Shown here piece by piece: positions 49,503-58,262 of a DNA stretch of 64,000 nt. A program made the translations under genes and the position numbers. The notes below the pieces were generated by a model that was not told the DNA's origin, made no database searches, and saw nothing but the letters and a program-made list of their open reading frames with translations. The DNA is from Anaerostipes rhamnosivorans (GTDB lineage Bacteria; Bacillota; Clostridia; Lachnospirales; Lachnospiraceae): contig NZ_CP040058.1 in assembly GCF_005280655.1 (NCBI RefSeq), positions 839,001 to 903,000 of the forward strand, read 5' to 3'. The stretch's first letter is position 1; each line of letters opens with the position of its first letter.

Positions 49503-49988
49503 ATGAAAAAGAAATGTTGGATGCTTACAATGGTTGCAGTTCTCACATTAAGTGTTGCTGCAATGTTTACAGGATGCTCAAACAAGAATGATGCAACAAC
49601 CACAGAGACTACAGGAGAAGGCGCTTCTACAACAGCAACAAACAATGACCTGGGAGATGATGTGGAAGACGCAGCTGATGATGTGGCTGATGGCGCAAAA
49701 GACCTGGCAGATGATGTAGCCAATGGTTTTGACAATTACGACGATGCCCATGACTATCTGATTAATAAACTCGGATCTGACGGAGACGGACAGTACGAAG
49801 TGAGAAATAAAGATAAAGATGTTTCCGAATACAGAAGCGGTGCAAAAGGATATCATTTTGAGATTTATGACACATCCAAAGATTCCGGAAAAAAATACGG
49901 AGATTTCTACGTTGATAAAAACAACGGAAAAATCTATAAGAAAAATACTGAGACTAAAAAAGTAGAAGAATATAAAATGAACAAATAA
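49503..49988 (+). CDS. Small lipoprotein
   Basis: 161 residues. The signal peptide ends in a lipobox (MFTGC, Cys about 22). A Thr/Ala-rich linker and an acidic helical repeat (DDVEDAADDVADGAKDLADDVANG, about 50-75) precede a compact C-terminal domain (about 78-161) with GDGQYEVRNKDKDVSEYRSG and YGDFYVDKNNGKIYKK. The ATG at 49503 follows AAAGGAGAG. It is a surface lipoprotein of unknown role; the family is seen in many Clostridia. Confidence 0.78.
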   Translation: MKKKCWMLTMVAVLTLSVAAMFTGCSNKNDATTTETTGEGASTTATNNDLGDDVEDAADDVADGAKDLADDVANGFDNYDDAHDYLINKLGSDGDGQYEVRNKDKDVSEYRSGAKGYHFEIYDTSKDSGKKYGDFYVDKNNGKIYKKNTETKKVEEYKMNK

Positions 49989-50004
49989 ATAACTTAAGAA
50001 ATGT

Positions 50005-50053
50005 CTGACGGTCTGGTTTTGATTGATTCAAAAACCGGACCGTCAGTTTTTTT
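50005..50053 (+). terminator. Terminator after the lipoprotein gene
   Basis: CTGACGGTCTGGTTTT pairs with AAAACCGGACCGTCAG (one G-T) and is followed by TTTTTTT. Confidence 0.9.
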
Positions 50054-50099
50054 GAGACCGTTTCAAGTATGTTGCATTTGTCATAATTCTTTTGTTAGA

Positions 50100-50152
50100 T
50101 TACCTTTTTTGGCAGAGCCCCTTCTTCGGCAGACGTTACGTCCGTTTTTCCA
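50100..50152 (-). repeat. Fragment of the two-hairpin repeat
   Basis: The reverse complement reads AAAAACGGACGTAACGTCTG then CGAAGAAGGGGCTCTG, matching the end of hairpin A and the linker of the full copies. Confidence 0.55.
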
Positions 50153-50239
50153 GAATATTTAGGAAAAGATCAGCAACTGGCAGTTCATTTGTTTTTATTA
50201 TATAATGAAAATCAAAAAACAGTCAAAAAGGAGACCCTG

Positions 50240-50983
50240 ATGAAGTACAGTGAACTAAAAGCAATCATGATAGAAATGTTTGATGAATCGAAATTAGAGA
50301 TGTTTCCTCAGGAGTGGGGATTTTATAATGAAATTGACAGGGATATCAAGTGTATTGGATATGCCACAAACCTTACTCAGGAGATCATAGAAAAGGCCAG
50401 TCGGGAGGATGTGGATTTTCTGATCACCCATCACGATTCCTGGGAATTTATTTACGGCCTGAAAGAATGCTGTAATGATCTGCTGGACAGCGGCAGGATT
50501 ACCCATGCATACTTTCATGCACCGCTGGATGACGCTGAGTTTGGCACAAGTGCTTCGCTGGCAAAGGCTCTTGGAATCAAGAATCTTAAAAAGGTGATGC
50601 CGTATGCAGAAGTGTACTATGGCGGGGTCGCAGGTGACTCAGATCCCGTTAGTTTTGAGTTGTTTACAAAAAGGCTGGAGGAGATTTTACAGGAGAAAGT
50701 CCGCTCTTATCAAAACCATAAAAAGCCTGTGAAGAAAGCAGCGGTCGCTGCAGGCGGAGGCAATATGACGAACGAAATGAGGATTGCGGCAGAGGCGGGA
50801 TGCGATACATACGTGACAGGCGAATATGTCTTGTATTCACAGCAGTACGCACAGCATGTGGGAATGAATCTGCTTGTGGGAAGCCATACAAACACAGAAA
50901 TACTGGGAGTGGAATCACTGGTTCGCAGGATCACCAAAGGTACGGATATCCGTCTTGTGAGAATAAAAGAACCAAATTATTAA
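50240..50983 (+). CDS. Nif3-like dinuclear metal centre protein
   Basis: 247 residues. LITHHDSWEFIYG (metal-binding His pair), FHAPLDDAEFGTSASLAKAL, then AAGGGNMTNEMRIAAEAGCD and VGSHTNTEILGVESL are the canonical NIF3/YbgI motifs that bind two metal ions. The family may act as GTP cyclohydrolase-like or other hydrolase, but cellular function is unsettled. The start at 50240 follows AAGGAGACCC. Monocistronic. Confidence 0.85.
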   Translation: MKYSELKAIMIEMFDESKLEMFPQEWGFYNEIDRDIKCIGYATNLTQEIIEKASREDVDFLITHHDSWEFIYGLKECCNDLLDSGRITHAYFHAPLDDAEFGTSASLAKALGIKNLKKVMPYAEVYYGGVAGDSDPVSFELFTKRLEEILQEKVRSYQNHKKPVKKAAVAAGGGNMTNEMRIAAEAGCDTYVTGEYVLYSQQYAQHVGMNLLVGSHTNTEILGVESLVRRITKGTDIRLVRIKEPNY

Positions 50984-51056
50984 AAGGGTCTTCCAAAGAT
51001 CGGTCAATGGATATATGCTGGATTTGTCGGACGAAACGGTCAATGGAGGAAAATGA

Positions 51057-51665
51057 ATGAAGGATAAATTTTACCAGCTTCCCCAGGATAAGCGGGAACG
51101 GATGATAGAAGCCGGTTATCGGGTGTTTGCAAAAAATGAATATAAAAGGGCATCCATGTCAGCCATCGCAGATGCGGCGGGAATATCAAAATCTCTTTTG
51201 TTTTACTATTTTACCAACAAAAAAGAATTATATTTATTTCTGGTCAGCAATGCCCTGTGTCTGACACAAGAGGCCGCCAGACAATACGGGGTATTGGAAA
51301 CCAATGACTTTTTTGAAATGCTTTGTCGCAATCTTAAGGCAAAATGTTCTCTTTCAGTGAAATATCCGTATATATCGGTATTTTCGCTGAAAGCCTATTA
51401 TGAACAAAATCCTGAAGTACAAAAGGATGTAAGCAGGCTCATTGACAAAGAAAATCAAATGGGACAGCAGGAGTTCCTGGATTCCATGGATCACAGTCTT
51501 TTCCGGGAAGAGATTGATGTAAAGATGATGGTTCAGGAGATCACACTGGCCTGCGAGGGTTATTTATACCGCAGATATCATGAAGGTCAGCTGGACTTTG
51601 AGCAGGTAGAAAAAGACTTTAAAGAGTTGATAACTCATTGGAAAAGCATATATCGAAAGAGGTGA
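51057..51665 (+). CDS. TetR/AcrR-family regulator
   Basis: 202 residues. The N-terminal TetR HTH (about 10-55) has RMIEAGYRVFAKNEYKRASM, then AIADAAGISKSLLFYYFTNKKELYLFLV. The C-terminal ligand domain is helical. It overlaps the following alpha/beta hydrolase frame region, with the hydrolase start 6 bases after the stop, so it probably controls its own operon. GGAGGA precedes the ATG. Confidence 0.9.
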   Translation: MKDKFYQLPQDKRERMIEAGYRVFAKNEYKRASMSAIADAAGISKSLLFYYFTNKKELYLFLVSNALCLTQEAARQYGVLETNDFFEMLCRNLKAKCSLSVKYPYISVFSLKAYYEQNPEVQKDVSRLIDKENQMGQQEFLDSMDHSLFREEIDVKMMVQEITLACEGYLYRRYHEGQLDFEQVEKDFKELITHWKSIYRKR

Positions 51666-51670
51666 TGGAT

Positions 51671-52447
51671 ATGAAATTTCATGAATTTGGAGAAAAAGGG
51701 CTGCCTCATGTTGTGCTGATCCACGGAGGGGGACAGGCGTGGTGGGATTATTTAAGGCAGGCACGGATGCTTTCCCCGCAGTATCATGTGATCCTGCCGA
51801 CTTTGGACGGACATGGAGAGGAATATGGCACAGAGTATATCTCCACCGAAGACTGTGCAGAGAAAATCATTACATATATCGACGAACATTGGGGCGGCAG
51901 CGTTTACGCCATCGGAGGGGTATCCCTGGGAGGGCAGATCGTCATCGAAATATTATCCCAGAGGCCGGACTTTGCGCAAAAAGCCATCATAGACGGAAGC
52001 CTCTGCCTTCCTCAGCCCAGACTTGCAAAGTGCTGTATTGCTGTAATGAGATGTTGCTGGCCGATGCTGTTTAGCAAAACCGCCAGCCGGCTGGAGTTGG
52101 CATTTCTGAATAAGTGTATGCCTAAAATGTCTCTGCCAAAAGAAATCTCGGATTATTATATGAGAGATATGCCACATTTCAGAAAAAAGACCATGTTCAC
52201 CATCTACCGCACTTATATGGCTCAGTACAAGATCGATGACCGGATAAAAAATGTGACTGCGCAGGTCATGTATTGGTATGGATCCAAAGAGATGAAATGT
52301 GTAAAAAGATCGGCGGCGCGTTTTAAAGAATTGGTGCCGTCCTGCGAGATCTATGAGGCAGAAAGATATGGACACGGCTATCTGGCAGTTTACCTGCCAG
52401 ACGAATGGATGAAAATCGCAGAACCGTTTTTGTCACAGGATACATAA
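51671..52447 (+). CDS. Alpha/beta hydrolase
   Basis: 258 residues. HVVLIHGGGQAWWDYL near the N-terminus gives the oxyanion HG motif; the nucleophile elbow is GVSLGGQI (Ser about 90), and the C-terminal His lies in YGHGYLAVY. It is a cytosolic hydrolase of small esters or peptides; the substrate is unknown. The ATG at 51671 follows AAAGAGGTGATGG. Co-transcribed with the TetR gene. Confidence 0.88.
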   Translation: MKFHEFGEKGLPHVVLIHGGGQAWWDYLRQARMLSPQYHVILPTLDGHGEEYGTEYISTEDCAEKIITYIDEHWGGSVYAIGGVSLGGQIVIEILSQRPDFAQKAIIDGSLCLPQPRLAKCCIAVMRCCWPMLFSKTASRLELAFLNKCMPKMSLPKEISDYYMRDMPHFRKKTMFTIYRTYMAQYKIDDRIKNVTAQVMYWYGSKEMKCVKRSAARFKELVPSCEIYEAERYGHGYLAVYLPDEWMKIAEPFLSQDT

Positions 52448-52464
52448 AATGTGTCGCCACCTAC

Positions 52465-52645
52465 GATAGTTTTTTCCATTATCTCCAGTCGGCTCTGGAA
52501 AGGCCTCCTTCCGACAATGTAGAAAAACTATCACAGAATGTCATCTTTTGTTTGACAGGAACCTTCTCCAGCAAACATTACGTCCATTTTCTACATGATT
52601 GGAGTGAGGCATTCTAAGAGCCGAACGGAAATCATGTGGAAAATG
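52465..52645 (-). repeat. Two-hairpin dispersed repeat, full copy 2 (inverted)
   Basis: Read on the - strand it has hairpin A (52645-52577, loop with CCGTTCGGCTCTTAGAATGC), the linker with TTTGCTGGAGAAGG, then hairpin B (52532-52465, loop with GAAGGAGGCCTTTCCAGAGC, arms starting GATAGTTTTT). Hairpin A is nearly identical to 4379-4453. Confidence 0.8.
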
Positions 52646-52651
52646 TCATGA

Positions 52652-52697
52652 CAAAAGTGTTTTACATAACGGATATCAGCCATGTAAAACACTTTTG
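52652..52697. other. 16-bp perfect inverted repeat upstream of the XRE gene
   Basis: CAAAAGTGTTTTACAT and ATGTAAAACACTTTTG are exact inverted repeats with a 14-base spacer. There is no T tail. It lies 51 bases before the XRE-membrane protein start and may be its operator. Confidence 0.6.
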
Positions 52698-52748
52698 ATA
52701 GCGAATCCAAGCCACTAATAATATAATGCAGTCAGGAGGTATGACAAA

Positions 52749-53324
52749 ATGGATTTCAGTAAGCAGATAAAAAAGTACAGACTTGAGGCAAAGCTGTCTC
52801 AGGATGAATTGGCAGAGAAGGTCTTTGTCACAAGGCAGACTATTTCTAATTGGGAGAATGATAAGAATTATCCGGATATACATAGTTTGCTGCTGCTTAG
52901 TTCTGTGTTTGACATTTCTCTTGATACTTTAGTGAAAGGAGATTTGGATGAGATGAAAGAACAAATTAAAATGGAGGATATTAAAAAACTCAACCGAGAC
53001 AGCATTGTATATTCCGTGCTGCTTCTGGTGATGATCGTATCAGCTGTTCCGTTGTTTCTTTATTTGGATTTTATCGGGGTCGCAATTTATGCTGTAATGT
53101 TTGGGATTACAATGTACTATGCTTGGAGCATTGAAAAACAGAAAAAGGTGCATGACATTCAAACATATAAAGAAATTACAGCCTTTATGGAAGGAAATCA
53201 TTTGGATGAAATTCAAAAGTACAGGGAGTCTGGCAAGAGGCCGTATCAAAAGGTGGCATTAGCGATCTGTGCGGGACTGATCACATTGGCGGTTTGTGCA
53301 GCTATGATGTATTTGTTGAGTTGA
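52749..53324 (+). CDS. XRE regulator with C-terminal membrane segments
   Basis: 191 residues. The N-terminal Cro/CI domain (about 5-62) contains YRLEAKLSQDELAEKVFVTRQTISNWENDKNYPDI. A linker leads to two adjacent membrane segments (about 81-118, SVLLLVMIVSAVPLFLYLDF onward) and one near the C-terminus (VALAICAGLITLAVCAAMMYLL). Membrane-tethered HTH proteins of this type are common in Clostridia. GGAGGTATGACAAA precedes the ATG. It lies just before the first CRISPR leader. Confidence 0.85.
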   Translation: MDFSKQIKKYRLEAKLSQDELAEKVFVTRQTISNWENDKNYPDIHSLLLLSSVFDISLDTLVKGDLDEMKEQIKMEDIKKLNRDSIVYSVLLLVMIVSAVPLFLYLDFIGVAIYAVMFGITMYYAWSIEKQKKVHDIQTYKEITAFMEGNHLDEIQKYRESGKRPYQKVALAICAGLITLAVCAAMMYLLS

Positions 53325-53345
53325 CCTGGAAGTAAATCAAAAGTT

Positions 53346-53517
53346 TTCCCAACCGGACAAAGTAAAACTTGCGAAGAAACCACGGAAAATAGCCAGATAT
53401 GGGCTGTCTGAGAGGGTAGTAAGAAAAATTGAGATCGGTTGGGAAAAATAGAAGGAAACGTTGATTTTATCAGGAAAATTGAATATAATGAAAAGGAAGA
53501 ATGACGGAAAAACGTTG
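53346..53517 (+). promoter_or_regulatory. CRISPR leader 1 with TTTCCCAACC inverted repeat and promoter
   Basis: TTTTCCCAACCG (53343-53354) and CGGTTGGGAAAA (53437-53448) are inverted repeats flanking about 80 bases. Downstream, ACGTTGATTTTATCAGGAAAA holds TTGATT (53461-53466), 17 bases, TATAAT (53484-53489). The same arrangement precedes the second array. Confidence 0.75.
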
Positions 53518-53679
53518 GATTAACATTAACAAGAGTTGTATTGAAATTTTCAACACAATATCCGAACGATAACAATGTGTTAGGATAAACATTAACAAGA
53601 GTTGTATTGAAATATGAAGCTAGGAGTAATGCATCTGCTGGCGGCCCGTGATAAACATTAACAAGAGTTGTATCAAAAA
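53518..53679 (+). CRISPR. CRISPR array 1 (3 repeats, 2 spacers)
   Basis: Repeats of 30 bp at 53518, 53584 and 53650; they begin GATAAACATTAACAAGAG (GATTAAC in the first) and end TTGTATTGAAAT. Both spacers are 36 bp. The third repeat is degenerate in its last 6 bases, marking the leader-distal end. No cas gene lies in the window. The ATTGAAAT end is like type I-B or III repeats. Confidence 0.88.
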
Positions 53680-53856
53680 AGAAGATGATTTCAAGGAGAA
53701 GTATTAAATTAAGTGCTAACTGATCGCATAGAAATTAAATGATATAGGTTATTTAACTTTATAAACGGATTACAGTCAGCATTTGGGGAATATGAACTAT
53801 TTCATTTTGCAGATATAGAGCAGGAATTTAAAGAGGAAGTAAGAAATTTAAAACAC

Positions 53857-53894
53857 AGGCAGCTGATTCAGAATGAGAATTGGCTGCCTTTTTT
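53857..53894 (+). terminator. Terminator between CRISPR array 1 and the LRR operon
   Basis: AGGCAGC and GCTGCCT form a stem followed by TTTTT. The 695-base gap 53325-54019 otherwise holds the array, its leader, a frame without start codon (about 53750-53940) and the promoter region of the next gene (TATAAT at 53968-53973). Confidence 0.75.
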
Positions 53895-54019
53895 GCAGAA
53901 AAGGTATTTCAAATTACACAAAGATTTTCACCAGAATAAGGTTGTTTTCTTTTTTTTCCAATGTAGTATAATAGGACTGTAATTATTAGAAGCAACTAAC
54001 GGAAAGGATACGACTTGAA

Positions 54020-54991
54020 ATGGGACTGACCATTCATTACCAGAAAGAGAAAAAGGGTCTTAAGCTTATCCGCTGTTACGGAAATGACGCTTTTGTGACA
54101 CTTCCAGATCAAGTGGACGGACAGCCTTTTAAAGTCTTAGGGGACTATGCATTTTCCGAGTGGAAAAAACAAGAAGAGGAAGATGTACAAATATATGAAA
54201 CAGATGACGATACCCTATTTGCCCATAAAAAAGAACTTCTCTGTGGAAACAGGATAGAAAGCGTCCAGCTTCCAAATCAAATGGAGGAATTAGGGAAGTA
54301 TGCGTTTTATGGATGTAGCCGGCTCAAGAAGCTGACATTTTCAGATGCGCTGAAAGGTACTGGAACCGGGGTATTTAACGGATGTAAACTTGGCCAAGTG
54401 GAAATTTTCTGTGAGCATGGGAAGAACTCCTGTCTGAAAGAGATTGTCGGGGAGGTGCGGTATGAGCTGTTTGCTACTCTGCATTACCGGAGGGAAGATG
54501 GTTCTGTGGAGACTGCGAAACTAGTTTTTCCTGAATTTTATGAAGAAGCGGTCGAAAACACACCGGCCAGGATCATTGAAAAATATTTTAATGGGTCAGG
54601 CTATAAATACCGCCAATGCTTTATGAGACGGGAAGTGGACTACCAGGCATATGACCAGTTGTTTTCAGCAGCTGTGGTAGAAGAAAGGCCGGAACTTGTA
54701 TCCGAGATCGCAGTCAGCAGACTCAGGTATCCATACGGGCTTGGCAGCAGACCAAACGGCGAGTATACGGCATATATCAAGAAACACGCACAGGAGATTG
54801 CCGTGGGATTTGTAAAAAAACATGACCTGGAGGCACTGCGGTTTCTGACAGAGAAAAATCTTTGGAGTGAGCCGGCCATGGAGGCGGCGATGGAACAGTC
54901 AGCCGACAAACAGGATGGGGAATGTATGAGTTATTTGATGAACGAAAAGCTCCGCCTGTTTCCTCCGAAGAAAAAAATATTTGAATTATAG
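54020..54991 (+). CDS. Leucine-rich-repeat (BspA-type) protein of a MoxR/vWA operon
   Basis: 323 residues, no signal peptide. LRR_5/BspA-like repeats cover about 10-140: KVLGDYAFSEWKK, then RIESVQLPNQMEELGKYAFYGCSRLKKLTF. The C-terminal half (about 190-323) is helical with ELVSEIAVSRLRYPYGLG and DLEALRFLTEKNLWSEPAMEAAM, similar to ankyrin-like helical pairs. It precedes the vWA-like gene by 11 bases. A cytosolic recognition or scaffold role in the operon is inferred. Confidence 0.75.
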   Translation: MGLTIHYQKEKKGLKLIRCYGNDAFVTLPDQVDGQPFKVLGDYAFSEWKKQEEEDVQIYETDDDTLFAHKKELLCGNRIESVQLPNQMEELGKYAFYGCSRLKKLTFSDALKGTGTGVFNGCKLGQVEIFCEHGKNSCLKEIVGEVRYELFATLHYRREDGSVETAKLVFPEFYEEAVENTPARIIEKYFNGSGYKYRQCFMRREVDYQAYDQLFSAAVVEERPELVSEIAVSRLRYPYGLGSRPNGEYTAYIKKHAQEIAVGFVKKHDLEALRFLTEKNLWSEPAMEAAMEQSADKQDGECMSYLMNEKLRLFPPKKKIFEL

Positions 54992-55002
54992 TTAGGAGAA
55001 CT

Positions 55003-55428
55003 ATGCAGGAAGATTTAAAAAAAGAGGAGATCCTGATCGGGGCAGGAAAGCAGATCCTTATGGCATCCAGAGATGAGCTTTATCTTCATATGAGATTTAT
55101 GGACCTGGCCTTGAGCAGTTTTATTTATATAGCCAATCCGGAAGCAGAAAGAATGGCCACGGACGGCAGAGCTATTTATTTTCAGCCCGGATATCTGGCA
55201 AAATTGTTTCAAAAAGACCGCAGGCTGGTAAACCGGATGTATCTTCATCTGGTTCTGCACTGTCTGTTCCATCATCTCACCGGACAAAAAAACCGGGAGA
55301 AAGAGCTGTGGGATATTTGCTGTGATATCGCTGCAGAGTCAGTCATCGATCGTGGAAGACTGGAGTTGTATCTCTTTATGGGACTGCATTCCGGAAGGAT
55401 ATCTATAAAAGGCTTAGAAAAGAATTGA
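55003..55428 (+). CDS. vWA-like protein, N-terminal metallopeptidase-like part
   Basis: 141 residues corresponding to the N-terminal half of DUF2201-type vWA-like proteins. The expected HExxH is HLVLHCLFHHL here, with Leu in place of Glu, so peptidase activity is doubtful. The frame stops at TGA 55426-55428, and the rest of the protein continues in another frame from 55425. One extra A in the GAAAAG run at about 55418-55422 would restore a single 440-residue protein. Confidence 0.7.
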   Translation: MQEDLKKEEILIGAGKQILMASRDELYLHMRFMDLALSSFIYIANPEAERMATDGRAIYFQPGYLAKLFQKDRRLVNRMYLHLVLHCLFHHLTGQKNREKELWDICCDIAAESVIDRGRLELYLFMGLHSGRISIKGLEKN

Positions 55429-56321
55429 AGGTGCTGACGGCAGAAGGAATCTATAAAAGGATTAAGGAATGGGACTTGTCAGAAGAAGAACTGCGGCGGA
55501 TCACAGAAGAGTTTGTCATGGACAGCCACGATTTCTGGCCTGCAAAAGACCAGCCGAAGATGCAGCAGGAGGTCCAGAACCAGTGGCAGGATATCAGCGA
55601 AAAAATGGAATTGGATATGGAAACCTTTTCCCAGGAGATGTCTGCGGATGCCGGGGATATGGTCAAACAGATGCAGATCGAGAATCGGGAGCGGTATGAT
55701 TACCGGGAGTTTTTAAAGAAGTTTGCCGTGCTCAGGGAGGAGATCGGTGTGGACGAGGATTCTTTTGACTATGTGTTTTACACCTATGGCCTGCGCATGT
55801 ATGGCAATATGCCTCTGGTGGAGCCCCAGGAGTGGAAAGAAGTCAAGAAGGTAGAGGAATTTGCCATTGTCATAGATACCTCCATGTCCTGTTCTGGTGA
55901 ACTGGTAAAGAAGTTTTTAGAAGAGACATATGGCATCTTAAAAGAAGAGGAGACATTTCTTAAGAAAGTGAATATCCATATTATCCAGTGTGATGAAAAG
56001 ATCCAGGAAGACAGAAAAGTCCGGGATAAGAAAGAACTGAAAGAATACATGGAACATCTGGAGCTTAAAGGAGAAGGAGGAACGGACTTCCGCCCTGCTT
56101 TTGAATATATTTACAGACTTATGGAAGAAGGAGAATTTTACAGTTTAAAAGGAGTCTTATATTTCACAGACGGACAGGGAATCTATCCTAAGAAAAAACC
56201 TCCGTTTGAGACTGCTTTTATATTTATGGAAGAAGAATACGAAGACGCACAGGTTCCTGCCTGGGCGATGAAACTGATTGTTTGTGAAGATGAGTTAGAA
56301 GGAGAACAAAATGGACATTAA
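55425..56321 (+). CDS. vWA-like protein, C-terminal part
   Basis: 298 residues starting at TTG 55425 within the previous stop. The C-terminal vWA-like domain shows EFAIVIDTSMSCSGELVKKFL, a MIDAS-like DTSMSCS (about 145-151), then GGTDFRPAFEYIYRL and GVLYFTDGQGIYP. It lies upstream of a MoxR ATPase, the standard partner. It is either a coupled second subunit or the downstream half of a frameshifted gene. Confidence 0.78.
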   Translation: MKVLTAEGIYKRIKEWDLSEEELRRITEEFVMDSHDFWPAKDQPKMQQEVQNQWQDISEKMELDMETFSQEMSADAGDMVKQMQIENRERYDYREFLKKFAVLREEIGVDEDSFDYVFYTYGLRMYGNMPLVEPQEWKEVKKVEEFAIVIDTSMSCSGELVKKFLEETYGILKEEETFLKKVNIHIIQCDEKIQEDRKVRDKKELKEYMEHLELKGEGGTDFRPAFEYIYRLMEEGEFYSLKGVLYFTDGQGIYPKKKPPFETAFIFMEEEYEDAQVPAWAMKLIVCEDELEGEQNGH

Positions 56322-57786
56322 ACGTGCGAAACAGGAGATCAAAGACTCTGTGGAAGCATACTTGACAAAAGACGGATTCGGAGAATATCAGATACCGGCC
56401 CTCAGACAGCGGCCGATCCTTCTGATGGGACCTCCGGGGATCGGAAAGACACAGATTATGGAACAGATTGCAAGGGAGTGCCAGATCGGCTTGGTGGCAT
56501 ACACGATCACCCACCATACGAGGCAGAGCGCCGTCGGCCTTCCGTTTATCAAAGAAAAGGATTACGGCGGTGTTTCCTACTCTGTGACAGAGTACACCAT
56601 GAGTGAGATCATTGCATCCGTCTATGAAAAAATGGAGCAGACAGGCCTTCATGAGGGAATTTTATTTATCGACGAGATCAACTGCGTATCCGAGACGCTG
56701 GCTCCGACCATGCTGCAGTTTCTGCAGTGTAAGACGTTTGGAAACCAGAAGGTGCCGGAGAGTTGGATCATCGTGGCGGCAGGCAACCCCCCCGAATACA
56801 ATAAATCTGTCCGGGAGTTTGATGTGGTAACTTTGGACCGTATCAAGATGATCGACGTGGAAGCCAACTATGATGTTTGGAAAGAGTATGCATATAAGGC
56901 AGGGATCCACCCGGCTGTTTTGGCGTATCTTGAGATCCGGCAGAATCACTTTTATAAAATGGAGACGACCGTAGACGGAAAAGCGTTTGTCACGGCCAGG
57001 GGCTGGGAAGATCTGTCTGAGTTTATCAAGGCATATGAGAGCCTTGGAAAGACCATTGACAGGGATGTGATCTACCAGTATATCCGGCATATGGGCATTG
57101 CAAAAGAGTTTGCAAATTATCTGGAGCTTTACAGGAAATATAAGAAAGATTACAAGATCGATGAGATCCTGAACGGTTCCTTTACAGAAGATATGCTGGA
57201 GAAATTGAAGTTTGCTCCGTTTGATGAGCGGCTCAGCATCGTGCATCTTCTCCATGGCAAATTAAATGAGTTGTTTGTGAAATATGCAAAAACCGATGCC
57301 TATGTGGGAGAGCTGTTTTCCTGGCTGAAGGATTACATGGAAAACGGTTCCCTGGAAGAGACTCTGAAAAAAGCACAGAACGCTTTTCAGGAGAGAAAGA
57401 AAGCGGAGCAGATTTCAAAAGAAGAAGAGCATATTTGGAAACAAGTTATAGAAAAGCTGGAACTGTACGTTAAACAATTAAAGAAGGAAAAGCCGGAAGA
57501 CGAGGAAAAGGCAGTCCGGGCCTGGTTTAAGGCGGAGACAGAAAACAGAGAACAGCTTGTGGAGCATATCTCAGAAGCGCTTCTCAATGCATTTGACTTC
57601 ATGGAGGCAGCTTTCGGGGAGGGACAGGAGATGGTCGTATTCATCACAGAATTAAACGTAAACTTTTACAGCGCCCGTTTTATCCGGGAAAATGGCTGCG
57701 ATCCTTATTATAAATACAACAAAGGCCTGCTGTTTGACGAGAGGCAGGAAGGAATACTGGAACAGTTAAAAGAGGTTGAAAAATAA
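56311..57786 (+). CDS. MoxR-family AAA+ ATPase
   Basis: 491 residues. Walker A GPPGIGKT (about 36-43), Walker B ILFIDEINC (about 116-124) and sensor 1 IIVAAGNPPEYN are intact. The C-terminal 200 residues form a lid plus a long coiled-coil (QERKKAEQISKEEEHIWKQV). MoxR ATPases act as chaperones that load or remodel vWA partners; here it overlaps the vWA gene by 11 bases, and an LRR protein starts the operon. Confidence 0.9.
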   Translation: MDIKRAKQEIKDSVEAYLTKDGFGEYQIPALRQRPILLMGPPGIGKTQIMEQIARECQIGLVAYTITHHTRQSAVGLPFIKEKDYGGVSYSVTEYTMSEIIASVYEKMEQTGLHEGILFIDEINCVSETLAPTMLQFLQCKTFGNQKVPESWIIVAAGNPPEYNKSVREFDVVTLDRIKMIDVEANYDVWKEYAYKAGIHPAVLAYLEIRQNHFYKMETTVDGKAFVTARGWEDLSEFIKAYESLGKTIDRDVIYQYIRHMGIAKEFANYLELYRKYKKDYKIDEILNGSFTEDMLEKLKFAPFDERLSIVHLLHGKLNELFVKYAKTDAYVGELFSWLKDYMENGSLEETLKKAQNAFQERKKAEQISKEEEHIWKQVIEKLELYVKQLKKEKPEDEEKAVRAWFKAETENREQLVEHISEALLNAFDFMEAAFGEGQEMVVFITELNVNFYSARFIRENGCDPYYKYNKGLLFDERQEGILEQLKEVEK

Positions 57787-57861
57787 CGTTTGAAATTGAT
57801 TTACAAAGCTTCCAAAGCACGTTAAACTAGTAATATAGTATGCCAAGAAAGGAGCCTTTTT

Positions 57862-58248
57862 ATGAACAAAGATCTGAAGTATGAGAACTATCTGACACAG
57901 CCCAATCCCCTTCCGTTTGACGAAGCGATGGAGATATACGAGGCAATCCTCTCAAATTCACCGGAGGATGATGAAGAGTTTGAGGAATTCTGGGAGCTGG
58001 CTCTGAGCGCAATGACGGTTTATGCTGATCTGCGGGCAAATTGGAAGCAGATCAGAAAGGGACAGCGCGACAATGATGGAAGGACAAGAAAGCACGATAA
58101 TGTCATACATACGCTGAATCTGCTGAGCGGTATGATGGAACAGAGGGGGCTTGATGTTTCCTGGAGAAAACAGTTAGGGGACCAGAGAAAACGGATCGGA
58201 GACTTTGCCTGTTATGTAGCAATGCTCTATGGGTTGTCTGCGCGCTAG
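57862..58248 (+). CDS. Hypothetical helical protein
   Basis: 128 residues, acidic in the N-terminal half (EAILSNSPEDDEEFEEFWEL) and basic, helical in the C-terminal half (RKHDNVIHTLNLLSGMMEQR). No family is recognised. AAAGGAGCC lies upstream of the ATG, and the macrodomain gene starts 14 bases downstream, so the two may be one operon. Confidence 0.65.
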   Translation: MNKDLKYENYLTQPNPLPFDEAMEIYEAILSNSPEDDEEFEEFWELALSAMTVYADLRANWKQIRKGQRDNDGRTRKHDNVIHTLNLLSGMMEQRGLDVSWRKQLGDQRKRIGDFACYVAMLYGLSAR

Positions 58249-58262
58249 AAAGGAATAGGATC

